Source of the DNA: Desmodesmus armatus
Taxonomy: Eukaryota > Chlorophyta > Chlorophyceae > Sphaeropleales > Scenedesmaceae
Assembly: GCA_007449985.2 (NCBI GenBank)
Contig: VIIQ02000601.1
Location: 124,001-188,000 of the forward strand
Reading direction: 5' to 3'
DNA length: 64,000 nt
The notes below the pieces were generated by a model. The model was not told the DNA's origin, did no database searches, and saw nothing but the letters and a program-made list of their open reading frames with translations. Shown one piece after another: positions 42,762 through 52,800 of this stretch (positions are counted from its first letter, which is position 1; the number at the start of each line of letters is the position of its first letter). A program made the translations under genes and the position numbers.

Positions 42762-44900
42762 GCACGGCGTGCGGTGAACAATGCACATGCGACACCATCT
42801 CACATGGCTGCCGCCTTCAGCGTCGCAACCTACAAGTCTGCCAGACAGCAGTGATGCAGCGGCATGGCATGTGGTCAGCAGCGATGGGCAGTGTGTGCCC
42901 ACATCAGACATGAGTCGAGGCATAAGCCTCCGCCAGTTGCTGCACATAGTGAACTTCTTACCTGAGGACAACACCCAAGACTTGTCATCTAGTACCTCTA
43001 GTCCCCACCTGCTTTTGACTCAGTCAGCTGTGCCACAGTCGACTCCAGATCACTCAGCCGGCCAGCAGCACGTGACAGCTGCTCCTCCCTCGCCACTAGC
43101 TGCTGCTGCAGCTCAGCAAAGAGCTGAGGCTCAGCACTGGGAGACCCTATCGTCGACATCGGTAGCGGCGGCTGCTGGATGCGGTCGGCTGCTGGCGGCT
43201 GCACCTGCTGCAGCTGTGCAGCATGCTGCTTTGGATGATGGTGCTGCTGCTGGTGCTGCTCGTGAGTCGGATGCGGACCATCCTGCTGCTGCAGGTGCTG
43301 CTCCAAAGTCGGCTGCTGTGTGAAGTCTGCATCAGGCTGCTGCAGATCCTGCTGGTGCTCGACACCCAGCTCCTGCTGGCTGCCCTGCTGCTGCATATCC
43401 TGCACTGTGGCGCTGCCGTCGGGCGCATCCTGCACAGCAAGCTGTGCTGGCTGCATGCTGTCAGTGTCCTGCTGCTGCTGCTCCTGTTGCCACTCTTGCC
43501 TATCAGAAGGTTGCTGCTGCCCTTCCTGCATGTCGCCCTGGGTATAGTCCTCACCCTGGACGTGGTTGCCGTTTGCTTCCGGTGAGGGTGCTGCAGGAGC
43601 GCCTGCTGCAAGGCCGCTGCTGCCATCCCAGCTGCTTCCGTTTGCAGTGCCTGCAGTGCCAGCAAGAGCTGCTGCTGCAGCCGCTGCCTCTGCAGATGAA
43701 ACATGCCTGCCAGGTTGACCCCATTCAGCAGGCTGCTGCTGGGTGGCAGCACAGGCATCTGCTGTGCCAGCGGCAGCAGCACCGGGTTCCCCACTATCCG
43801 ACTGGCCGGTGTCAACTGCCTGCTTCCACTCCTGCTGCTGCTGCTGCTGCTCCAAGTCCAAGTTATGCTCCTGCTCAGTCTGCTCCTGAAGCTGCTGCTG
43901 TGCGCCCATATCCCAATGCTGAACCTCTGGCAACGAGCTGGCATCTGCATGCTGCGGGGGTTGCTGCAGGTCCGCCGCAGGCTGCAGCCATGTCTCCTGC
44001 TGCAGACCTTGCTGCTGTTCCTGCAGGCCGCTGCCGTTGTCGGTAAGCTGCACTTGCTCAGGTGCGGGTTGCTGCAGGAGCAACTGCCCCTGCCCCTGCT
44101 CCTGTGCCTCCCACTGCTGCTGCTGATCCTGCTGGTGGTTTTGTTGCTGCTGCTGCTGCTGGTTGTGCCCCACAGACTCCAACTGCAGGTCCAAATCAAC
44201 CCCGTCAGCATCCCCCCAACCCCCGTGCGCACCCCAACCCCCGTTGTCGAAACCAAGCTCCTGCTCCTGCACCTGCACCTGATCCTGCTGCAGTAGCTCT
44301 TCGTCCTGCTTCTGCTGCTGCTGCTGCTGCTCTGTTTGCTGCTGCAGCACCTGCTGAGGTTGTAGGTGTGCAGGCTGTTGGGCACTGCCTGCATCCGAGG
44401 TGCGGGTGCTGGTGCTGGGAGAAGCTGCAGCAGTGCTGGCATCATGTGCTGCTGGTACCTTTCTGATGATCTTTTTGATGATCTTCTTTTTGGGTTTGCT
44501 GGCCTTCACTTCACTGGGCTCAGCGGGCTCTAAGGCTGATTGAGCTTCAGCTGGCAGGGAAGGTGCTGTTGCTGTTTGACCCAGGAGGGTAGCATGAGGC
44601 AGCTGGAAGTTCTCCCTCGGCTCCTGTACATCAGGTGTGACGTTGTGAGGTGGTTAGCAGCAGATACACAGAGACGAAGCACACGATCTACTTTGCACCC
44701 ATCACACTCACCTCTGATGGTGGTTGCACTGTACTTGCAGAAGCAGCTGGTGCTGGTGGTGGAACGTAGTCATCCCCTTTCTCGAAACTATCAATAGTTG
44801 TCGCCACTTCATGCTTAGCCTTTTCGATTGCCTCTCCCAGCTGGCTGCCAAGTGCACCCAGCTGCTTGGTGGCAGCGGACAGGTCGAAGCCACCCCACAT
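37219..44900 (-). CDS. TMF-type golgin (TATA element modulatory factor / golgin candidate 5 homologue)
   Basis: Coiled-coil Golgi tether of the TMF family, which in other eukaryotes binds Rab6 and captures vesicles. Ten exons, all phases closing: 44900-44712, 44623-43009, 42688-42555, 42213-42082, 41398-41129, 40362-40195, 39724-39593, 39242-39123, 38871-37936 and 37431-37219; 1302 residues. The N terminus MWGGFDLSAATKQLG plus a short amphipathic stretch is the family's usual start. Exon 2 is a ~540-residue Gln-rich disordered part with a basic patch (KPKKKIIKKIIRK). Exons 3-8 are heptad coiled coil, including LMEEGQKLSKRQLELE and LSAKLPEATAPLLRQISALQ, both TMF hallmarks. The C terminus RYAAAVELLGERDEQLEELA followed by ADLADVKQLYKQQIEAL is the TMF Rab6-binding/TATA-binding-like region. 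Introns carry many partial copies of exon edges. Confidence 0.94.
39232..39436. repeat. Tandem duplication of golgin exon 8 acceptor edge plus intron
   Basis: Two ~90-base direct copies, about 39232-39322 and 39350-39436, share ACGCTTGGGCCTGATG, a GAGGCCGT core, a GGTCCG part and CACCACATGCACA. The first copy includes the first bases of exon 8 and its splice acceptor. Confidence 0.88.
39715..39890. repeat. Copy of golgin exon 7 acceptor edge in the upstream intron
   Basis: The sequence around the exon 7 start (39715-39747: CAGGTCCTGTAAGCCCGCAG, then CATTA) recurs at about 39853-39885 as CAGGTCCTGCAGGCCCGCAG followed by CATTA. Confidence 0.88.
40652..40772 (-). repeat. Copy of golgin exon 5 3' end with its splice donor
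   Basis: In the gene direction this reads KAERDLVAAVEAGRQEVEAV followed by a QAEQ ending and a GT donor, like the real end of exon 5 at 41129-41245, with a few differences (Tyr for Asp once). No matching acceptor keeps the frame: using the nearest AG (about 40772) with the exon 5 phase gives an early stop. Confidence 0.9.
40832..40989. repeat. Long inverted repeat (intronic hairpin 2)
   Basis: Arms 40832-40909 and 40912-40989 are 78 bases each, with roughly six mismatches and a 2-base centre. They contain GTTGATGTAGGCGTCCATCT and its complement. It lies in golgin intron 5. Confidence 0.95.
41357..41940. repeat. Triplicated golgin exon 5 acceptor edge plus intron
   Basis: A ~250-base unit with CCAGCTGCCGCTTGCTGAGC as landmark occurs at the true exon start (41357-41400), again at about 41625-41670 and again, shorter and more decayed, at about 41891-41937. 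Between copies the intron parts also match (TGAGTTGGGTGGCG, GATGCATGGTG, GTGTGCTGATT, GTTGGCATGGCTCCAGCT). Confidence 0.9.
42432..42600. repeat. Copy of golgin exon 3 donor edge in the intron
   Basis: The real edge at about 42540-42583 (CTCACCTTCC, then CTCTGCTGCTGCCAG on the plus strand) recurs at 42432-42477 as CTCACCTTACCACTCTGCTG followed by CTGCCAG. The donor GTGAGG is kept in the copy. Confidence 0.88.
42713..42759 (+). repeat. (CAG)n microsatellite, about 15 units
   Basis: An uninterrupted CAG run in golgin intron 2, only ~25 bases from the exon 3 acceptor. In transcript sense it is (CTG)n and would form the pyrimidine-poor part of the 3' splice region. Confidence 0.97.
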
Positions 44901-45968
44901 GTTAGGGGGCCCAGCCCCACAGGCTGCAGATCAACTAAGAGCCAGGCACTTCTCTTTGATAGGACTCATTGAACAGGCGGTGGCCTGTGTGGCACACAGT
45001 GTGTGCATCTTGCTCACACGTCGTTTGGACGTATCTTACGTAATGTTCATTCACCTGTCACGTGACTGGCAAGTCTGTGGCACTGTTGCCATCTGTGGCA
45101 CGGGAGCACGGTCCTGTCCTATTTTCCACGCCAAGCCAGATGACTTTGCCTGGGAAGGCCTTGGCGCAAATTCACGGGCAAGTCGTGGGTCATGGACCTG
45201 GCCCATGCCAGGCCCAGCTTGGTGGTAGAAGTGCGGTTGTTGTGCACTCCCAAATGGTGTGTGTTGTGATTGAGTGTTATCCCATTGACAGTGTGTTCAA
45301 TTGCATGTGCAGCCTGCAGTTTGCAAGGATCGTGACAATAAAATGCCACCTGTCCACGTTGACAAACTCGTGAATGAGCGGACCAAGGGCAAATTCAGTG
45401 CTGACCAACCTTATCAACGGGACCACCATGTTGCGTCAGGCACCGGCCTGCCCTGCAGTGCTGGCTGCAAGTCATTCTCAACACTTCAGAACATGAGTCT
45501 ACACAGCCTTGAGTCTACTGTCGTTGCCATGGGCCCAGGACATGCGTCTCAAAATCAAGGTGCAGCAAGAAACGCCAAATGGTACTCAACTTGGATTGCC
45601 ACCAACGATACACAGCCATGTGCGTGCTGCATGCGGTGTGCCGCATGGGTGCACTGCACAGGCTAACAACACACCCAGCAAGGGCCACAACCTGCCGCTG
45701 CCGACAACACCAAAACACGCACCAAAGGGGTCTGACACTGAGACATTCAGTGAAAGTGAGACAACCACAATGGCTCCGATCCCCAGTGCACGTGGCAGGG
45801 GGGGGGGGGGTACGCTCGTCAAAACCAGAGACAAACCCAGAACGAACAGGGATACCACCTGCAGCAAACAATGCTCAACACGAATGCACTTTTCTTCCCA
45901 TTCAACCACAGCAGCAGACAGAAACAGCGAGGATGCCTGAAATGCAGGCGCAACACACAATACACCCC
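44901..45968. other. Intergenic stretch, golgin promoter and OPR 3' flank
   Basis: About 1.1 kb between two minus-strand genes. No frame with recognisable protein. Contains a G run of about 13 at 45798. Confidence 0.5.
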
Positions 45969-48900
45969 TCACAGCTGCCTGCCAGCAGCCCCACAACCCA
46001 TCGCCTGCAGACTCAAGACTGCAGACCTCACATGCTGTGCTGACATGTGCTGGCGGTGCTCTTGCAGGACAGCCTCCGCCTCAATCAACCACCCCTCCCC
46101 TGGCCACACATGCAGCTGCGCCATCTGGAACAGCAGCAACCCAAACCGCTCAGCCGACAGCTGGTGCAGCAGCGGTTGTGTCACTGCTGCAATAGTCTGC
46201 AGCCACCCTGTCTGCTCAGAAGGCTGTGTGTGCAGCCTGCCACAGCACCACATCACCACAGTGAGCTGCAGGCAAGCCTCATCTGCCTCAGGACTGTGCT
46301 GCAGCTTCTTCAGCTGTGATGTCACTAGCCCCTGCTGCCACTCGCCCTGCTGGAACCTGTGCTGACTGCCCGTGCTGCCACATACTGCTGTCACAGGGGC
46401 CGATGGTGCTGAGGATGCCTGTCCTGCAGGGGGTGGAGGCAGCTGCCGTGCAGGCTGGAGGTGGGCAGCATACGCCCTCCACCACACATCCACCCACTGC
46501 CTGCAGCCGGGCGCATGCTGGAGCTTAGCCAGCGACCGCAGCAGCACAAACAGGCTCTGCTGAGATGCATTTTGCAGGCTAGGCATCACCGCAGTAAGCA
46601 GATCATCTGCCCAAGCAGCAATGCCCTCCGGCTGCGGAAGCCATGCCACAGACCACAGCAGCTGTGCAGCTACGGCTGCCGTGGGCCTACTGCTGACAGC
46701 TCCTCCTGCTGCACCTTGCCCAGCTGCTGCGCCCAGTAGCCCAGACCACTGCTGCAGGGGCCCGGCCCGAGGGTACGCCAGCCGCTGCTGCTGCATGCGC
46801 AGCTCCTGCATCTGCCATCCGTTCTGCTGCATGCGCAGCACGTGCGTGCCTCATCCCTACTGCTGCATGCGCAGCAGCTGCACCCGCTGCATCGTCTGCA
46901 TCGGGGATCGATCCTGAGACCCCTGACGCAGCTGCATGCGCAGCTGGTGCAGTGGCTGCATGCGCAGCCAGTGCTGCTGTTGCTGCTGCTGCCGCAGCCG
47001 CTGACCTCACCCCAGCTGAGGTGCGTTTGCGTGACCTGTTTTGCAGGACTGACATGATCCTGAAGTCAGCAGCCTGCACCAAGGCCCTGCTTGGCTGTGC
47101 CCTCATGACTGACAGCCCCCACAGCACAGCAGCAACCTCCTTGAGGCTTGCTGCAGGCAGGGCCTGCAGGACAGCTGCTTCAAAAGCATCCATCCAAGCT
47201 GTGCTGGGGCTGATACCCAGCTTTGCCAGCCCCATGAGGATACCCCCCAAGTCTCCTGCAGGTGCGCCTGACAATGCCCGCTGTGCTGACACGAGCATGG
47301 CTGCTGTCCATGCACCCCCGGGGATGTAATCCACCGACCCCTGCTGCTGCTCAGCTACGGCTGCTGACCCCACGTGCTGCTGACCCCACTTCGCCCCTGC
47401 ATGCTGCCATGCTGCCAGCTCTGCTGCTGCCTGCAGCTCGTGGTGCTGGCTGTGCTGGGGCTTTGCCCTCCACAGCGCCCCAGGTGCAGCCAGTGGCTGC
47501 TGCTGCTCCTCCTCAGGGGGTGGACCCGTGCTGCCCATACCCGACAGCAGCCCTGCCAGTTCTGCTGCTGTAAAGTAGGGCATCATGTGCTGGGTGGCGT
47601 CCTCAAAGGCTGCCCACCACCAGAGGGCTGGGCAGGCACGCCACTTACCCAGGGCCACCATCAGCATCGTGGCTTCCTGCACCCCGAGGCCTTGTACCTT
47701 GAAGCCTGCATGGCCAGGACAGTGCACAGTGCAGGAAAGACACAGCAGATACACAATTTGAGTGTGGGAGACGTGGACATCAACCTACATGGCTTCCCTT
47801 CCTTCCCGACAGCCAGCAGCAGAAGAAGTGCTGGCCAGGCGACGCAGTGAGCAGACTGGACAGATGGCAGACTGGAGATGATATCTCGCCAGCCTAATGA
47901 CATGCTCATCAAAAGATACTGTACAACATGGCAGGAGTGTGTGTGCACCTGGACCCATGCCTCACCCACCTGTGTGCTGTAGCAGCTCCTGAGTCCACCC
48001 TGGCCCCGGCTGCACCTCCAGCTTCGCCAGAGACCATGACAGCACTGCCAGCATGGAGGGTGTGCACACATGCAGCGCTGCTGCACTGAACGGCAGAACC
48101 CTAGCCCACCACCAGGGCCCAGGGTTTAGCTGCAGCCTCGCTAGGGCATAGGCCAGAGTGACCAAGTCCCTCGGCGAGCTGCTAGGGAGGGTGTCCAAGG
48201 CTCTTCGCAGCAGGCGGGAACTGAGCGGGAGCGGCAACGGGCGGGAGGGAGCCCCGTCACTACTGCTGCTGTTTTGTGCAGCTCTGTTACATGCACCAAG
48301 GCGGCTGAGCGCCAGCAGTGCTGTGCTGACCTCTGTTGCTGACATGCACAGCGCCTCCTGATCAAGCCTGGAGTAGCAAACAGCCAGCCAAGACGCGCTG
48401 CTTGCCTGCTCCGCACTGCAGCGGCTTTGAGCTTGGCCGTCGAACAGCGCCGCCTGCTGCGGCTGTTGCTGCGGCTGCTGGGCTGCAGCCAGTGCCAGCA
48501 TAACCTGCAAGAGCTCCCTTGCCCTGTACACCCCAGACATCTGCACCAGATGCCCCTGCAACGCTGCCGCAAGTGCCGCAGGCAATCTGCGGCCCCCACT
48601 GCTGCAAGCCCATGCACAGCAGGCAGCCTCGCAAGGCTTAAGATACTGCATAAGCTGCAGGGCCCGCTGCTCAATTCCTCCCCACCACCCTGCAGGCAGT
48701 GCCATACCCATGGACTGCAGGGTAGCAGCTGCCCAGGCGGCTTGGGAGAGCTGCGCAGGCTGCAGCTGCTGGAAACACCCCTGCTGCAGCAATGCGGCGG
48801 CAAGCGTTGCTGCGGCTGCATCGCCGCTGCTGCTGCTATGGGGAGCAGCGGACTGCAGCTTGGCATAGGCCCAGAGGCACTGTGCCAAACCCCTGGGGTC

Positions 48901-49389
48901 CAGCTGTTGGACGTCCTCCTGCACCGCTGACAGCAGCGCACCAGAGAATTTGAAGACTTCTGGCCTGTCTGATGCTGCGATGCCGTCCCTGCATGCCAGC
49001 CTGGCCAGTCTGCAGAGGGTTGCTGTGAGGTGGAACTGGCTGAACTCGGCTGCATTATCTAGCCAGAGGTTGTGCAGCTGGCTCCAGTGCTGTTTGTGGG
49101 ATATGTCGGCTGTCAGCTGCTTGGCACGGCCCTCTGCATCTGCTGCAGGGATGTACGGCATGCGCGGCTGGTACTGCCGTTCAAGCCGCTGCTGCATCTG
49201 TGCCAGCCTGTCTGTCTGCAACGGTGTGCTGGTGTCTGTGCTGTGGGGTGCATCAGCCTGCTGCTGCTGCTGCGGTGGTGATGTCGAACAATGCACCGCA
49301 ACAGAGCGCCTGTGCAACGTGAGCCGGTTGCCATGCTGGCTGCAGCTGGAGCTGTGCTGCTTGACACGACCCAGTGCTGTTGACTGCAT
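45969..49389 (-). CDS. Octotricopeptide repeat (OPR) protein, probable organelle RNA-binding factor
   Basis: OPR proteins are helical-repeat RNA binders that stabilise, process or help translate specific chloroplast or mitochondrial transcripts in green algae; the target is unknown here. Exons: 49389-47970, 47705-47011 and about 46826-45969, ~985 residues. The N terminus (MQSTALGRVKQHSSS, basic and Ser-rich) suits an organelle transit peptide. Degenerate ~38-residue repeats show the P-x4-L/LWALAKL pattern: LDPRGLAQCLWAYAKLQ, PAQLSQAAWAAATLQ, SPRDLVTLAYALARLQLNPG, PSMLAVLSWSLAKLEVQPG, PAGDLGGILMGLAKLGISPS, SLKEVAAVLWGLSVMRAQPS and QSLFVLLRSLAKLQHAPG. No RAP domain is visible at the C terminus, which ends ALVLSLQ-like then AMGCGAAGRQL. 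Intron 2 is only ~185 bases and built of repeated TGCGCATGCAG units, so the exact exon 3 acceptor is ambiguous. Confidence 0.85.
46786..46975. repeat. GCTGCATGCGCAGC repeat cluster spanning an OPR intron/exon edge
   Basis: Five or more copies of GCTGCATGCGCAGC within ~190 bases. In gene sense each gives TGCGCATGCAG, a usable 3' splice acceptor. The copies run from the small intron into exon 3. Confidence 0.88.
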
Positions 49390-49845
49390 TGGTGTTTCTG
49401 TTTGGGACTTGGATGCGGCAGTGGCAGTTCAAACTGTAGATGACAGACAGAGTGTACCGTATTTCATCCCCTCAGTCTCGCTGGAGACGCTGTCGGAGCA
49501 GTGTCGGAGCAGTGTGATCGGAACAGAGTTGCTGCTGCAAAGTCTTGGCTGCATACGCGAGATCTCAAGCACATTGGCTTCCGAAACCGTACATTAGCTC
49601 TGATGGGAGATCCACAGCGTCTAGATCCTCCACCGCCAGGCAAGTGTGAAGGCGATAGAGTGACAACTGCATACAAGCGGAGCCACACAAGCAGCCAGCA
49701 TACTTCCAGTCTTACGTTGATGCTCCTCATTCAAAAAGGGGCTGCATTTGTCTCCTGCTTCGTTTGTCATCAGAGCGGTTGGTCAGCCCAACAGCCTGGC
49801 GTCAAGGCATCACTTTGCAGTCATACCAACGCTATTCAAAGCAAT
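49390..49845. promoter_or_regulatory. Divergent promoter region between OPR and decarboxylase genes
   Basis: Only ~456 bases separate the OPR start (49389, leftward) and the decarboxylase start (49846, rightward), so both promoters and 5' leaders share this segment. Less CAG-rich than the genes; no element I can name. Confidence 0.55.
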
Positions 49846-52800
49846 ATGGGCAGCCTTTACGACCCCCTGCAGGACTTTCAGCACCCCATCAGCATTGAAG
49901 AGGTGTGGCAGGGTAGTACTGCTGGCTGACGGCGGTTATGGGGGTCATCAAGCCAGCTGGCATGCACTGAGCAACCTCAACGTATGATTCTCACCTCAAT
50001 ATCAACCCATTGGGTTGACAACTTGGTGGACCCATTGGGACCCAAGGCCGGCTGGTGATGCCAGCCAGACAGTCTTGACGTTCTGGCCAGAAGCACCACC
50101 ACCATGTGTCGCACGTTTGCCGCAGTTCCGCAAGCTGGGCTATGAAGCAGTGGACATGATCTGTGACTACATGAAGTCTGTGCCAGATGTCCGAGTAGTG
50201 CCAGATGTCCAGGTGCGAGCATTTTGCGCTCTGGGGGCAACGACTTCCCTGACACCCTGACACCCAGCAACAGCTCCCCCCAGTGGTTATGTCCCACAAC
50301 CATCAATCATGTGACAGCTGTTCAGTTGCACACGTACACATTACACTGGCAGCCATGGTTCTCACAGAGCTGAAAAGCTGCAGTGGTGTAGCAAGTGTCG
50401 AGCTGTACTGCGCTGCCTGGAAGGACAGGGGGGACGGCAACCGCCCAGTCACCCCAGTCGCCGTCAAGGTCAAATGCAGCAGACGACTATGCTTGACGGC
50501 CCGTCACTGCTGTGGGTGTGTGCAGCCTGGTTACTTGCGGCCGCTGCTGCCTGCTGAGGCCCCAGCCAAGCCTGAACCCTGGACGGACATCAAGAAGGAC
50601 TTCTGGGACAAGATCATGAAGGGTGGGTGGCCTCAGCACATTGATTGACGTAAGATGATGTCAGCTTTGCCCATGTGTGTGTTCACATGAGTTACATCCA
50701 TCATATACCAGAGGGGAGCGGAACAGTCACCAACGGGCCACCTAGGGCCTGTTGGTCTGATGAGCGGTGACTTGTCACACACACAGTAGCAACGACGTGA
50801 GTTCAATGCCACACATGAGTCACATCCATCATATACCAGATCAAAGCGGAGCCCTCACCGCTCTGATCTGGTATATGATGGATGTTACTCATGTGTTGCA
50901 TTGATTCACGTCGTTGCTACTGTGTGTGTGGGGGGGGGGGGGATACTTTCACCTATGGGCGGTACTCCCCTCTGTGGATGAACTGGTGTAGACCGAAAGG
51001 GAGACAAATCCCTAGAGGAGACCTGCAGCAAAGCTGGCAAGCAGGACCATCCCCACACCGCCTTGGCAATTGCTGCACACACCAGGTATATGTCCTACAA
51101 GACCCAGTCGCAAGCTGGTTGGGGGGGTTGGTACGATTTGATTCATTACGGTACTTTCCACATCTGCTCAGTTGGGATAGGCTCAGTTGGGAGAGTATTG
51201 CTTGCTGCCTTGCTGCATGGTTTTGACAGGTGTGACTCACTGGCAGAGCCCCAACTACTTTTCCTGGTTCCCCGGCAACAGCAGCATGCCTGGCGTGCTG
51301 GCAGAGATGCTGATCACTGCCCTCAACATGGTCGGCTTCAGCTGGCAGTCAGGCCCGGTCAGCACAGAACTGGAAATGGTGAGGTGGTGTTGCTGGTTGC
51401 AGTTTAGTGGTGAGGGTGGTACACCGTAGCCAACGTAATGTTTGGCCGTCTGGTATGTTGCTTCTGTCAGCCATCTCTGCTGCACGGGGGCCGCACAGCA
51501 CCAGCGGTGGTTGCTGTGTGTGTCAACTGAGGGTTGGAGGTTGGAGCTAGCACTGACCTGTGCAGCAGGCATCCTTGAAAAGTAAGATACACTGCACTCT
51601 ACATGGTCAGCTTGAGCTGTCTAGGGCTGCATAAGGATACCCCGGGGATGTTTTGTGCACGTGCTGATTTCCTGCAGGTCATGATGGACTGGCTTGCCAA
51701 GCTATGTGGCCTTCCAGACAAGTTCCTGTGCAGCACGCCCAGCAGCGATGCCAGCAGCAATGGCAGCGCCAGCAACGGCAGCAATGGCAGCAGGTGCAAG
51801 TCCCCGGGGGGTGTCATCCAGGGCACTAGCAGTGAGGCTGTGCTGGTGGCAATGCTGGCTGCGCGTGCCCGTGCCATGGCTGGTAGGCCGGCAGAGGATG
51901 CTCTCAAGCTTGTGGCATATGGCACTAACCAGGTGGGCCGGTAAGGGTCTGGGTGTTGGAGTTTGGTGGTTTGTTTTGTGTTGCCGGGGTGCGGGTGGGG
52001 ACTGAAAGTGGTTCATCCCAGGCAGAGGATGCTCTCAAGCTTGTGGCATATGGCACCAACCAGGTGGGTTGGGGTAAGGTTGTGGCTACCTGAGAGACTG
52101 TGGTATGTTGAGTCAAAGGCCTTGGGCATCCTCATGCGCCCCTGCTGCTTGCTGGAGTGTCGAGGTGGGCACCTTGTTATGTATTCTGTACTGTACCCTG
52201 TACTGTACTGTAGTGTACTGTACAAGGCTCAACTATCAGGGTGGTTTATACACATCAACCGACAGCAGTGAAGGTGAGACAACACAAGAGTGAGCTGCTG
52301 CATGTGTTTTTGTGTGTCCCTGCTGCTGCTGCTGCTGCTGCCATCAGGCGCACTCCTGCTTCCAAAAGGCTGTCATGATTGTGGGTCTGCAGCACTACCG
52401 CAAGCTGCCGGCAACGAGTGAAACACAGTTTGCAGTGCAGCCGCAGCAGCTTGCTGAGGCAGTGGCAGCAGACCTGCAGCAGGGGCTCATCCCCTTCTAC
52501 TTCCTGGGTACAGTAGGTGTGTGATAACACCGGCAGGGTACTGTAGATTCCTGGGCAGGCAGTAGGGTGAAGGGTATTGCCACAGCACGTCCCGTCCCAA
52601 GTCTATACAAACCCCAAGTGTGATCAGTTGCCTAGGCCTGTGGCGTGTGTTGCCTGTTGTTGGATGCTGTCGGCATGAACCAGCTTGCTCACCGAGGCTC
52701 CACAGCAGCACCAGCAAGAATATGGTGACCCAGGCTGTGTAAGCCGCTGGAGGAAGGCCTGAGCTGTCGTGTACTGCCAGCCCCAGCAGGGTCCCTCGGC

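Noticed and set aside
43147..44445. 432-codon Ser/Arg-rich minus frame
   Set aside because: Shifted reading of the CAG repeats in golgin exon 2; the Gln-rich frame joins in phase with the conserved exons on both sides.
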